Below are positions 34,901 to 44,203 of a stretch of 64,000 bases of DNA, one piece after another. Positions within the stretch are counted from its first letter, which is position 1; the number at the start of each line of letters is the position of its first letter. Source of the stretch: Antedon mediterranea. Lineage: Eukaryota > Echinodermata > Crinoidea > Comatulida > Antedonidae. The notes below the pieces were generated by a model. That model saw nothing but the letters and a program-made list of their open reading frames with translations. It was not told where the DNA came from and searched no databases. A program made the translations under genes and the position numbers. Location: positions 27,764,001 through 27,828,000 of the forward strand of contig NC_092674.1 of NCBI RefSeq assembly GCF_964355755.1, in the 5' to 3' direction.

Positions 34901-37563
34901 TAGACTAACATAAAAATGACAATAAATACAGACTTGGAGCAAGGCCATAAAGGCATCTGCCAAATTGTATACTGTTTATCTGTTACACTGCCATTCACTA
35001 TTTGTTCAACTATTCAAAGTTTAATATGCGACTTTTTTTAGATGCACCTTCGTATTGTTGATGATCAATGGTGTGATCGATCTTGCGTATAATCCTATTT
35101 GTGATAATTACGACCTGTCTTCATTGATATCAGGTAGTCTTTAGAATAATTATATAATATATATGAATACCCTGTAAAAGTATGACCGATCTATTTCACA
35201 AAGAATCGATAAGAGTATTATTTTTTTTTAATAAAAGGTATAACCGGTGGTTCGTACATTCCGCCAAGTGCTATGATCAAGTTGCATGAAAAGTATGGAA
35301 TTCGTCTATTGGTACGTACTGTATTACTATTAGTATTAGTACTATGGGTACGTATTGCATTACTATAATACTGTAGCTATATTGTGAACTTCTTTTATGC
35401 GCGAAAAGCACTGACACAACCGATTCTCGTACAGTATTACAATCGTACAGTGTCGTGTTTGCTGACGGGAAACAGCGGCCGTATTCACCAATCAATTATA
35501 CATAAGCTAGATATTTTCCTTAAATATTAAGTGTTTCCCTTAAATTGTATTCAATTAGATAGGAGATTTTTGTAATAAGGCTGTTTCCATTAGCCTAAAT
35601 GTAAATGGTAAATACGGCCACAGGCTCCTAACTATTACTACCCTTCACCAAACCCACTAAAATATCGGTAGAAATGATAGCGCTCGTATCGAGTAGCACT
35701 GAAGCAATAGCAAATTCATTTTAAATATTATATTTATATTATTAATGTGTTTTCTGTTGCATCAGAATGCTTATGGGTCAACAGAAACCACAACCATCAG
35801 CTCGATGACGGTTAATGACAGTCAGGACGTTTGGAATACAACAGGCCGCCCCTTACCAAATACTGAAGTAAGGCATAATAGATAGAGTTCCTGTATCATC
35901 CTGTTCATAAATTACTGTAATGTATAGCAACACTATCTGAAATTCTACATTTACAGATTCAGATAGTTGACGAAGAAGGATGTCCCGTTGAAGTGGGAGA
36001 AAGGGGAGAGGTATGGGTACGAAGTCCGGTTGCGTTCAGTGGTTACTATGGTGATATTGAGAAAACAAAAGAGAAAATCACCGAAAACGGATGGATTAAA
36101 ATGGGGTACTATAGCACAACTTGTATTTTTACATAATAGACTCAAGTATATGTCAAATTTTAAAGAATTGTTGTAGTGGGCTTATGAAACATATCACACT
36201 ATAAAGTTCTTCTAAAATTCCTTTTTCAGAGATGTTGGTAAGCTAAGTGAAGATGGCTACCTGACAATAGTCGGTCGAATTAAGGTACTGAAGTTAAATC
36301 TATACAATATACCATTTAACTTGTTCCTTTTGTTATAACAGCACCTCTTAAGTCTCAAGAGTAAACCCTTTGGGTGATGTTTTTCTTGCATTGATGTATG
36401 AGTGTTGTTACAATGTTTGATCTCAGTTAACAAGCTTTAAATGTTATTCTTTTCAGGATATCATTATCAGAAATGGTTCCAATATCCATCCATCAGAAGT
36501 GGAAAGTTTAGTAATAACTCATCCAGCCGTAAACATTGCGCAGGTAAAGTGTATAACATTGTGTGTAGGCCAATCCTGCACAATTTCAAAACGCTGGAGA
36601 ATTTGTAGGAACTGAAAGATAATTTGTATATTTTTTAAACTAGGCCTAAATGGGTTTTTTTTCAGGTTGTAGCAATACCGGATTACAGGGTCGGTGAAGA
36701 TGTGTGTGTATGTGTTAAGTAAGTAGGCATATATGGATTTTTTCTACCAAAACTAAAATTTGTATTATGAAAATCAGAACTAGGCTTATTTTCTTTCTTT
36801 TAAGTGAAATAAACATTACTTACAGGTAATTCAATATTTAAACTAATTAACCTTTTAACGTAAATTATTACATTTTTGCAATTAAAATAAATTATTATGT
36901 TTATGATTTCAGATTAAATGAAGGTTTCAATGTAACCGAAGAAGAACTGGAAACTTTCTTTGAAGGAAAGGTATAATAGCGAATAATAATACAAACAACA
37001 AATAATTATATTTTAAACTTTTTTCGAATCTTCACTTCTTTACGTTAATCGAACTTTTATTTCAGATGTCAGATTTAATCAAACCATCTTACTTTCTAAT
37101 ATTTGTCTCCTTCCCAAACGGAGCTTCAGGAAAGGTACTGTTTGCCGTGTTTTGTAATTATTAATTACAGTAGGCATATGTTTATTTTTTTAATCGAATC
37201 GATAAATGATTACGTCATGACAACAAGCCGGTATAAAACCAATATTCAAAGACATTTTCGATATGTAAAATGGTATTTGTGGTAATCAATCGACATACCA
37301 CTAGAAGCCATGTTGTCTTTAGTAGTAGGACTCTCCAAAACTAGTTTAACTCGACCGTTAATATAACCATATACACCAGTGATATAAAATAAACGATACC
37401 ACCAGAATCGACAAATTTATACCGAGTTACGTTTAAATATGTAATTTATTTAAAATCCTGTAATCAACAAAATTATCATTTCCAGGTGGATCGTAAGAAG
37501 CTGCAAGAGATGGCTATTGATCGAATTATATTACCTGATACGCCTTATGAAGAGTCGCAATAA
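31927..37563 (+). CDS. ACS-2: ACSF2-like acyl-CoA synthetase, 18 exons, intact
   Basis: Exons: 31927-32097, 32761-32892, 33210-33263, 33410-33522, 33633-33680, 33803-33911, 34168-34260, 34535-34683, 35042-35133, 35238-35311, 35766-35867, 35957-36105, 36230-36284, 36457-36543, 36666-36718, 36913-36970, 37066-37134, 37486-37563. Lengths and phases match ACS-1 except exon 11 (one codon longer) and exon 18. Total 561 aa. Motifs: TSGTTGSPK, a canonical A5 NAYGSTE, A7 reading KMGD (Thr replaced by Met), A8 GRIKDIIIRNGSNIHPSEVE with its conserved Gly (~454), and A10 ASGKVDRKKL with catalytic Lys. The A4 position is Tyr (~252), as in ACS-1. Its exon 10 (GITGGS) groups it with ACS-1 rather than with ACS-4/5. 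An AATAAA at 37603 follows the stop by about 40 bp and may be the poly(A) signal. Start ATG chosen because conserved similarity begins at once (ESYVHTPSLKPFIGLT). Confidence 0.93.
32440..32705 (+). mobile_element. LINE 3' end (CR1/L2-like tail) in ACS-2 intron 1
   Basis: A short reading frame at 32470-32550 resembles the C-terminus of CR1/L2-type LINE proteins (LSPRTLTQWNTRL and, in another frame, SFKHNLLKIT-stop). A non-coding tail follows, ending in TTGAATTGAATTGAATTGA, a pentamer repeat as in L2-type elements. It is strongly 5'-truncated and frame-broken. Confidence 0.6.
32963..33124. mobile_element. MITE, GTTCCCACTAG family, in ACS-2 intron 2
   Basis: AAAGCTTGTTTCCCACTAGA at the left; TCTAGTAGGAACTAATCCTT at the right. 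It contains 'gaccaatcacaa' as in the ACS-1 intron 6 copy. It inserted at a different intron, so it is an independent event. Confidence 0.75.
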
Positions 37564-39761
37564 GTTATTCAATCCAAACTGTAATACTTCCATTAAGCAC
37601 AAAATAAACTTAACCTCAAAACCTTTGTTGTTTTTATTTACTAACAGACTGTTTATTTTAATGATTTTATCAATGTCATGGTACATAATTAGGCTTAGCT
37701 AGTTGTTGTAGAGATGACGTCATAATATATGCATATTTTATCTCACAATCACGTTTAGACTCTATTGTGACAATGATTTCGATTTCTCACGATTTTCACA
37801 GAAAAAAAAGTACCTTTAATTGCACTGGAGAACAGAATGAAATCGCACAGATTTTTATCGGTTTTTTTTTAATAATACCGTAGCAACAGATGGAAATGGT
37901 GAACCTGGTAATTTAATTTATTGTCAACTATTTGGCATTCCGTCCTTTACAATTGTGCGGGTCTATAGTAAACGTTATCTATTCCAGCGTACATTTAGTA
38001 TAATATTTAAATCCATATATCAGTATTAGTATAGTATGTCTAAAATCGCCTTGTCGCGAAAAAAGAGTTACATCCATACTAGTCTGAAACCCTTTATTGG
38101 GCTGACGATGCACGAAATGTTGGAAGAGAGGGTGAAGAAAAATCCGGACAGAGAAATGCTTGTTTTTGTCAGCGATAAAGAACGAGTTACGTTTGCTGAA
38201 TTCAAGAAAAGGGTGAGTATTAAAACGTGAGCAAGTTTGCATAATATAGTGCAATATATAGTGTAAAGTAAACTTTTATAGGCCTACGATACGTTTGTTT
38301 TTTTTAATGGAGCACAATGTTTTCCGGAACCATGCAATAATAATGATGCACGAATTCAACGCGTGGAAACGTTATAGACACGAAATTGATTAAACTTTAT
38401 CTTGCGTTTTCGGCTGGGTAACAGTAAGTCTGATTTACATGATTGAAAGAGTCATACGTTTGCATATTGCTAAATCTTAAAAATATGGAGCAACACAAAT
38501 ATGGGTGTTGCTCAATAATTTAACTTTGATCGTATAGCTGTTATAGGTGCTAACCATATAGAATGGCCGCTTATTACAGGTGCAGCGAGAGCTATAGGCG
38601 TCGGTGTGGTAGGTACCCCAGCTATTATACTACAATATAATAATCAAATTTATTTTCTAAAAATAACCAAAAATGTATAATCTAAGTTCCGAATATTTTT
38701 TTTTTCTTCAGGCTAATCTGCTTATTGATCATACTCCTCAAACCTTTAAGAAAGTAATGAAACAGGTATGAATTATTTATCAAAATAATTCCATTTGTTT
38801 CCTTTATATTGAATATTGATGTAGTAATTTTGACACTTAGGCTACAATAGCAATATATTATATCACAAATCACAAAATTTATTAGTATAATTTCTTTTTA
38901 ATTTTTACGGCAATAAACTTTAGACGTTGTTTGGGAGTGTCTTTGGCACAGATATATATGGTGACTCAATTATGATAGTATGATTGATATGATTTCATGA
39001 TATAAATAGATAAATGATATTATTCAGGTGTCGTGCAAAGCGCTGTTCATAACTCGTAGCCCGGACACACTTTACTCAATGGCTTGTGAAATGATTCCAG
39101 AGTTAAGTGAAAGTATTCCAGGTGACCTGAATTCAAAACAGTGAGTATTGGACAATTTGAATATTTAATTATTTTACATTGACGATTCATGTACATAGGT
39201 TTATGTTGACTACTGTTTTTTGTAGGTTACCAGACTTAAAAAAGGTCATAGCCGTTGGTTCAAACTGTAAAACGTAAGTAATTATTATAAAATAAGCGTT
39301 TAGGAATTTATTTAAAAATGGAAAAACAGTTTAGATAATAAAAAAGCAACTTAGTAAGAGATCACTTTTATGAGCAAATTGTTTTCTTTCTTTTTCAGTG
39401 GAATGTTGAATTTCGATGACATATCTATTTCTGGATGTGAAGAGGAGCAAAAGCGGCCAAGAAAGTCACAATTGATGACGTCAGTCATTTTAATATGACA
39501 TCGGTACGAAATTACTATAATCAAAAAGATCTATTTGCTTAACAAAAACATAAGAACAGAAATTAAGTCCACAATCTCACATATTTTATTTTAGATTCTC
39601 TATTTCTACAGGGCACTACTGGATCGCCGAAATTGGCAACGTATACACATTTCCAATCACTCAATGCCACCATGTTTGTGCCAGGTCAATTCGACGAGGG
39701 AAAAGTAAGTTAAAATCGTAGGTTTTATAGGTGCTATGACGACACGAAGATATTATAAGTT

Positions 39762-39936
39762 AAGGGTAATCCACACCTGTTCCGACACGGTTCCGGTCTG
39801 GCGCCGAAAAATCCAATTTACGCGGATACGCGCATATCGATTGGTGCATATCCGCGTGGAGCGTCGTAAAAATAAAACATTGATGTTCGATTCGCCGGAC
39901 CGGAACCGTGCCGGAACAATTGTGAAATACCCTTTA
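39762..39936. mobile_element. 175-bp MITE with ~40-bp TIRs, inside ACS-3
   Basis: The left arm AAGGGTAATCCACACCTGTTCCGACACGG... is inverted against the right arm ending CCGTGCCGGAACAATTGTGAAATACCCTTT. GC-rich inner arms (CGGTCTGGCG / CGCCGGACCGG) and a central pair ATACGCGCATATCGAT / GCATATCCGCG are seen. A TTA or TA on each side may be the target duplication. The frame at 39736-39945 is only this element. Confidence 0.85.
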
Positions 39937-39974
39937 GGATGTTAAGATGACGATGAGGAGAAGACACTGATGCT

Positions 39975-40123
39975 TAACTAATGTCTACACTATCAAACTA
40001 TTTTAACAAAAATAAATCTGATGTGCCCAAATATAGTAGGGATATGCTTAAATGTGGTAGTGATATGACATCATCATATACATATATGGACACATCACGT
40101 TTGGTAGTGTAGATAGACCTTAA
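39975..40123. mobile_element. Foldback repeat, GTCTACAC family, inside ACS-3
   Basis: AATGTCTACACTATCAAACT at the left and GTTTGGTAGTGTAGATAGAC at the right. The core GATGTGCCCAAATATAGTAG lies in the opposite order relative to the copy at 6787-6920. Confidence 0.75.
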
Positions 40124-40214
40124 GATAGCAGTAATAAATGGCAACTGCCTAAGATTCCAACGGATGGATAACCTATTTTATAATTTATCGTACTTATAAT
40201 AAACTCTCATTCTC

Positions 40215-40337
40215 AGTCTCATTTGAGGCTGAGGGAGTGGAGTTGAAAAAGTCGTTAGTTACAACCTTGTCACTAGGTCAGGATTGAAACCCCGGACCTT
40301 AGGATCGGAAGGCAAGCACCAAGCTACAGCTCCACTA
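40215..40337 (-). mobile_element. tRNA-derived SINE fragment, GTGGAG family, copy 1
   Basis: The minus strand has GTGGAGCTGTAGCTTGGTGC (box A-like) and GGTCCGGGGTTTCAATCCTG (box B-like), then a body ending TTCAACTCCACTCCC. A related copy is at 57486-57596. No intact tRNA fold, so not a tRNA gene. Confidence 0.6.
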
Positions 40338-41761
40338 TTAAATGTTTCTGATTTTGTTTATTCTTTTTTTGAATACTAATTATTACAAAGATGGACATAT
40401 TGGCATGCATAGGTAACATGGCATACGTTGTAGCAACGCAATTTAGTCAAGTAGCGCCACTCCTATACGGTATAACTTCAGTGTTTCCTTCACCAACCTA
40501 CACAAAACTACATTTTGTTTTATCAAAGTGGGATAATTTAGAGAACAAACCCGAAGATAATGTTACCTCTAAAACGCGAAACCATTTAATAAAATGATTT
40601 AAATTACTGCATAATATTACAGTACATTCTTATTAATATTGATATCTTTACATCCTTTATGAATACATTACAAGAGAAGTGAGGACAGGTGTATCAATAC
40701 CGGATTACAGGGTCAGTGAAGATGTGTGTGCATGTGTTACGTAAGTATTATTTACTAAAATAATAAACTTTCTATTTCAGTAGAAAACAAAATCAATTTG
40801 TTTCTTAAATGTTAAGTAATATTTCTGAACAAAGGGTAACATTTATAATACATGTGTAATGCGGTTAGGTAAGATTAGGTAATTACCACGAATTCAACTA
40901 TACACTCAATAGAAATTGATTTATGATTTCAGAATAAATGAAGGTTGTAATTTAACCGAAGAAGAACTGAAAACTTTCTTTGTTGGAAAGGTACCAACTT
41001 CAAGTTATATATAATAAACACAATAAATTAATGCTCACTCGTTTTACTTGTTATTTTATTGTCACCCGACTTGACAATTTTTTCTGTTTTATTTTAGCTT
41101 ATAAAAGAACTGATTCTCTACATTTCTGTTCTTACAATAATAATTTTAATTTCAGATGTCAGATTTTATCCAGCCGTCTTACTTTTTAATCTTTGCCTCT
41201 TTCTCATCTGGAGCTTCAGGAAAGGTATGTCTTTTTGTTAATTTTATATACCGTATAAGTATATTTAACAAAAATAAATAAAAATTGATACAAGATAAAT
41301 CGATACATTGATTACATCGTCAATATAACGATAAAAAACCAATATTATCCAAACGACAAAAATAGTACCATGAAAAAAAAATAAAAAGTTTATGTATTTA
41401 TATTTGTGTTTTATTTGTACTTAAAACGGGTTATATTTGTCAGGTAGGGCGATATAACAATTTCGATCAGTGGTCGCGAGATGCCATTTCGATTACTTTC
41501 GTAATTACATAATGCTACCATGTAATATAACTAAATAATGTTACAGGCCAGTGACATTATACGACGTGGGCCGTATGCCTACCGAATCCAATAACTTAGA
41601 GCACGTCAATTCATTTTCTGTAGAGCATATATCATTTAAATTAAATCATGTAATAACTATGTTATCATTTACAGGTGGATCGTACGAAGCTGCAAGAGAT
41701 GGCTATCGGTCGAATTTAATTACCGGACACTGCTTATGCTGAATACAATTTTATTTATTAT

Positions 41762-41990
41762 TTAGACTGATGCACAGTACAACTCGTTCAATCAACATTG
41801 ATTGTTTTTACACAAGTTGTGATATTACAAAATAATACAATACCATATAGATACGAAAAAAATATTGAAAAGATGAATCAGAAGCAGAATCCCTTCCATC
41901 TGACACCCCTATTTAGGGGACACCATACCGGTACTTCCCACGTAAACAGGATTCTACTGTAGTATTTAATAAATGTTTTCTGTTTTCATA
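41762..41990. repeat. ~225-bp dispersed repeat, inverted copy at 53955-54180
   Basis: GACTGATGCACAGTACAACT at the left and CAGGATTCTACTGTAGTA at the right. The reverse complement is recognisable at 53955-54180 (CAGTAGAATCC, GATGGTGTACCCTAAATAC, GGGATTCTG, ATCATTATTGATTGAACAGG). A fragment with the GGGATTCTACTGTA end also occurs near 20010-20105. Family unknown. Confidence 0.6.
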
Positions 41991-42120
41991 AACGCATTTA
42001 ATTATATCATACATAGTTTATCTATTACAAATACTAGTTCAGTCTTCATTCAACATATCGCTATTATATAAAGCAGTAAAACACCTTATTTGCTCACTTC
42101 AATTTAGGTTTCCAATAATA

Positions 42121-42984
42121 GAGAGAAATGGCGAACCGACGTCTAAAATCCGAGTGGGTATAAAATCATAACAAACCGTTGAGGGCGACACATTTCCTAT
42201 GTTTATACACGTGAATCATGGCGTCGTCTAACCAATGTTGTTGCTGTAACACTCATCATAATTCTTGTTGTATTTGTGTATTTACACAATAAAACAATGA
42301 AATATGTATAAAAGTCATCCATCATTCACAATCATATTCGTAAAAATATCTCATATCTGTAGGTCTACATTAGACTAGGCCTATAGTATTATAGTAGAAT
42401 GGTGTTATCAAGCATTCATTACTGGCGGTAGCCCCCCCCCCCCCCCCTCTCCATGCAGGAAGCATCACTAGCCACATAACAAAATGGCAGTTGTCAAGCT
42501 GAAACTAATGCTAGGCCTACATCTACTAGAGATGCTCTATTTAGTCTTACTACCTAGCTAGGAGAGGCCTAGCAGCACCCTAGCTAAAGTAGTAGTAGTA
42601 GTACAGTATGCAATAACTTATTATTATTACTACAGTATTATAATAACCGATAATCCGTGCTAGGCTCGAGGTACTACAGCATACAGGCCAACTATCTCTA
42701 GGGCCTAGAGCTGGGTACAGTATATAACAAAAAGGGGTCTTAATTCAATCCAAATTAAAATAAAATATGTTAAGATTTGCCCATATAACATTAAAATTGT
42801 TAAGGGTGTTGCAAAAAAAAAGATACTGCTATTATGTGTGTTTTAAACGTTCTTTTCTACCTTCCTTTTTAACTCAACCCATCGGAATTTCCCATACAAA
42901 AACATGTGGCGAAATGGTTTGTTTACAATCTATACCCACTCGGTGAAATTTGAGTGACGTCATCGCGGTTCGCCATTTCACTCT
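42121..42984. mobile_element. ~865-bp TIR element, GAAATGGCGAACC family
   Basis: GAGAGAAATGGCGAACCGAC at the left end and, inverted, GTCATCGCGGTTCGCCATTTCACTC at the right end. The inverted similarity continues with CGAGTGGGTATAAAATC / GATCTATACCCACTCGG-type sequence and AACAAACC / GGTTTGTTT. The interior has a C16 tract and no long ORF, so it is non-autonomous. No target duplication is obvious. Confidence 0.75.
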
Positions 42985-43600
42985 GTTGAACGGTATTATT
43001 AACATTCTTGTTGTGATGACGTCAATTATATTAATATATTCATGACGTCACTAATTGTGACCAATAATTTGCACGCAGTTTTATTTTCACCAACAAAATG
43101 AAATGCTTATCGTTTGTATCGTAATATATTGTTTGAATGTTTGCATGGCAAAATCAAATGTTGATATAAAGTTTGCGGTACACCACGTATGTTAGTTCTG
43201 AAAAGAACTGTTGAGTTTCTCGACGTTTATATCAACATAATATCTTAATGTTATTATAAAATATTGCTGACGTATGTCACTGATACTATTGAGCTTCCAA
43301 CCTTGTATACGCTTTAACATCATTTATCTTTATTTATTTATTTATCTTTATTGGAAAATAAAATATTTATTATTCTATGAGTTTGTTAATCGCCGCTGCT
43401 GTCTCCGAGTAGCAAAAATAAGATTTGCCCTTCAATTATTACATGCCCTTATTTTGACCTATGGCAATCTTTATTATGTGGGTCTAAATGCTGTTATCGG
43501 CGGACGTCGTATTTATTTATTTAGTATTGGCCAATATGATTATCTGAATGATTATATATGATTGTGCAGGTAGTGAATATATATATATATATATACATAT

Positions 43601-43769
43601 AAATCCAAAGGCAAATTACTGAAAAAAATGACAATGCTGTGGGTATCAGTGGCTGGATCTCAATGGAGATACAAAAATAAAAAGCGAAAAGCTAAATCAA
43701 AACGATAACGTAAACAGCCAGAAAACTTAGCAGAGCTTTCGGGCAACACTAGCCCTTCATCAGTGCAAG
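43601..43769 (-). repeat. Dispersed repeat with hammerhead-like motif, copy 2
   Basis: Matches 21351-21515 along its length. The minus strand reads CACTGATGAAGGGCTAGTGT then TGCCCGAAAGCTCTGC. CTGATGA and GAAA are separated by a GGGC/GCCC stem, as in a hammerhead core, but with one extra A and no convincing helix III. Confidence 0.6.
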
Positions 43770-43801
43770 CAAGTACCCCCATACATATACATATATATAT
43801 A

Positions 43802-44050
43802 TAAACACAAGAGGCAAAGAACATTAATTCTAAACCGCCCAGTGATATACTGAAATTTAATTAATTAATTTGAAACGATAAAGATGAGGAAATCTATGAG
43901 AATGAGAAAAAGTCGCCCCAACCGAGACTCGAACTCGGACCGCCTGCTTGATATGCAGATGTCCTAACCATTAGACCACTGGGGCTTTCATGGTATTGTT
44001 CGAACTCGATTGGATAACGACTCTTTAACATTCTCGGCGTGGTACGGCGG
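43802..44050 (-). mobile_element. tRNA-derived SINE, copy 2
   Basis: Same 249-bp unit as 20182-20430, including the 71-nt tRNA-like part (43985-43915, minus) with intact acceptor, anticodon and T arms. The few differences are single bases, so both insertions are young or the family is under recent amplification. Confidence 0.75.
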
Positions 44051-44203
44051 TATTCACTACCTGCACAATCATATATAATCATTCAGATAATCATATTGGC
44101 CAATACTAAATAAGTAAATACATATATATATGTTCAGTTTACTTTTATCTCCATGAGTAATGTAATCGTTACATCCATTACACAGTAGTAAGGATTGTCT
44201 AGA

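Larger units (their letters stand above)
38036..41719 (+). pseudogene. ACS-3: broken ACSF2-like paralogue
   Basis: Recognisable pieces in array order: exon 1 38036-38212 (start MSKIALSRKKS), partial exon 2 from about 38527 to 38608 (5' half and acceptor missing), exon 3 38712-38765, exon 4 39028-39140, exon 5 39226-39273, exon 6 39399-39503, exon 7 39612-39704, exon 8 from 40391 to about 40502, exon 15 40689-40740, exon 16 40933-40990, exon 17 41156-41224, exon 18 41675-41719. Lesions: exon 2 truncated; exon 6 is 105 nt where all sisters have 109, a 4-nt deletion before CAAAAGCGGCC; exon 8 stops matching after CCAACCTACACA and exons 9-14 are gone; exon 15 is one nt short; exon 18 has a TAA where sisters read AAA. 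It lacks motifs A5, A7 and A8 and cannot make a working ligase. Exons that remain are still highly similar to the sisters, so the decay is recent. Confidence 0.9.
43510..44120. repeat. 70-bp inverted duplication (69/70 identical) bracketing a SINE
   Basis: The left arm 43510-43579 (ending TGATTGTGCAGGTAGTGAATA) is the reverse complement of 44051-44120 with a single mismatch. Between them lie a TA microsatellite, the dispersed repeat at 43601-43769 and SINE copy 2, whose end at 44050 touches the right arm directly. No target duplication flanks the structure. Confidence 0.9.
41720..44203. other. Spacer between ACS-3 and ACS-4
   Basis: It contains a dispersed repeat (41762-41990), a TIR element (42121-42984), a C16 tract at 42432-42447, the inverted duplication around a SINE (43510-44120) and the ACS-4 upstream region. 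No gene is seen; the frame at 43274-43561 overlaps the repeats. Confidence 0.6.

Noticed and set aside
39736-39945. 69-codon open frame
   Set aside because: It covers the TIR MITE at 39762-39936 and has no domain.
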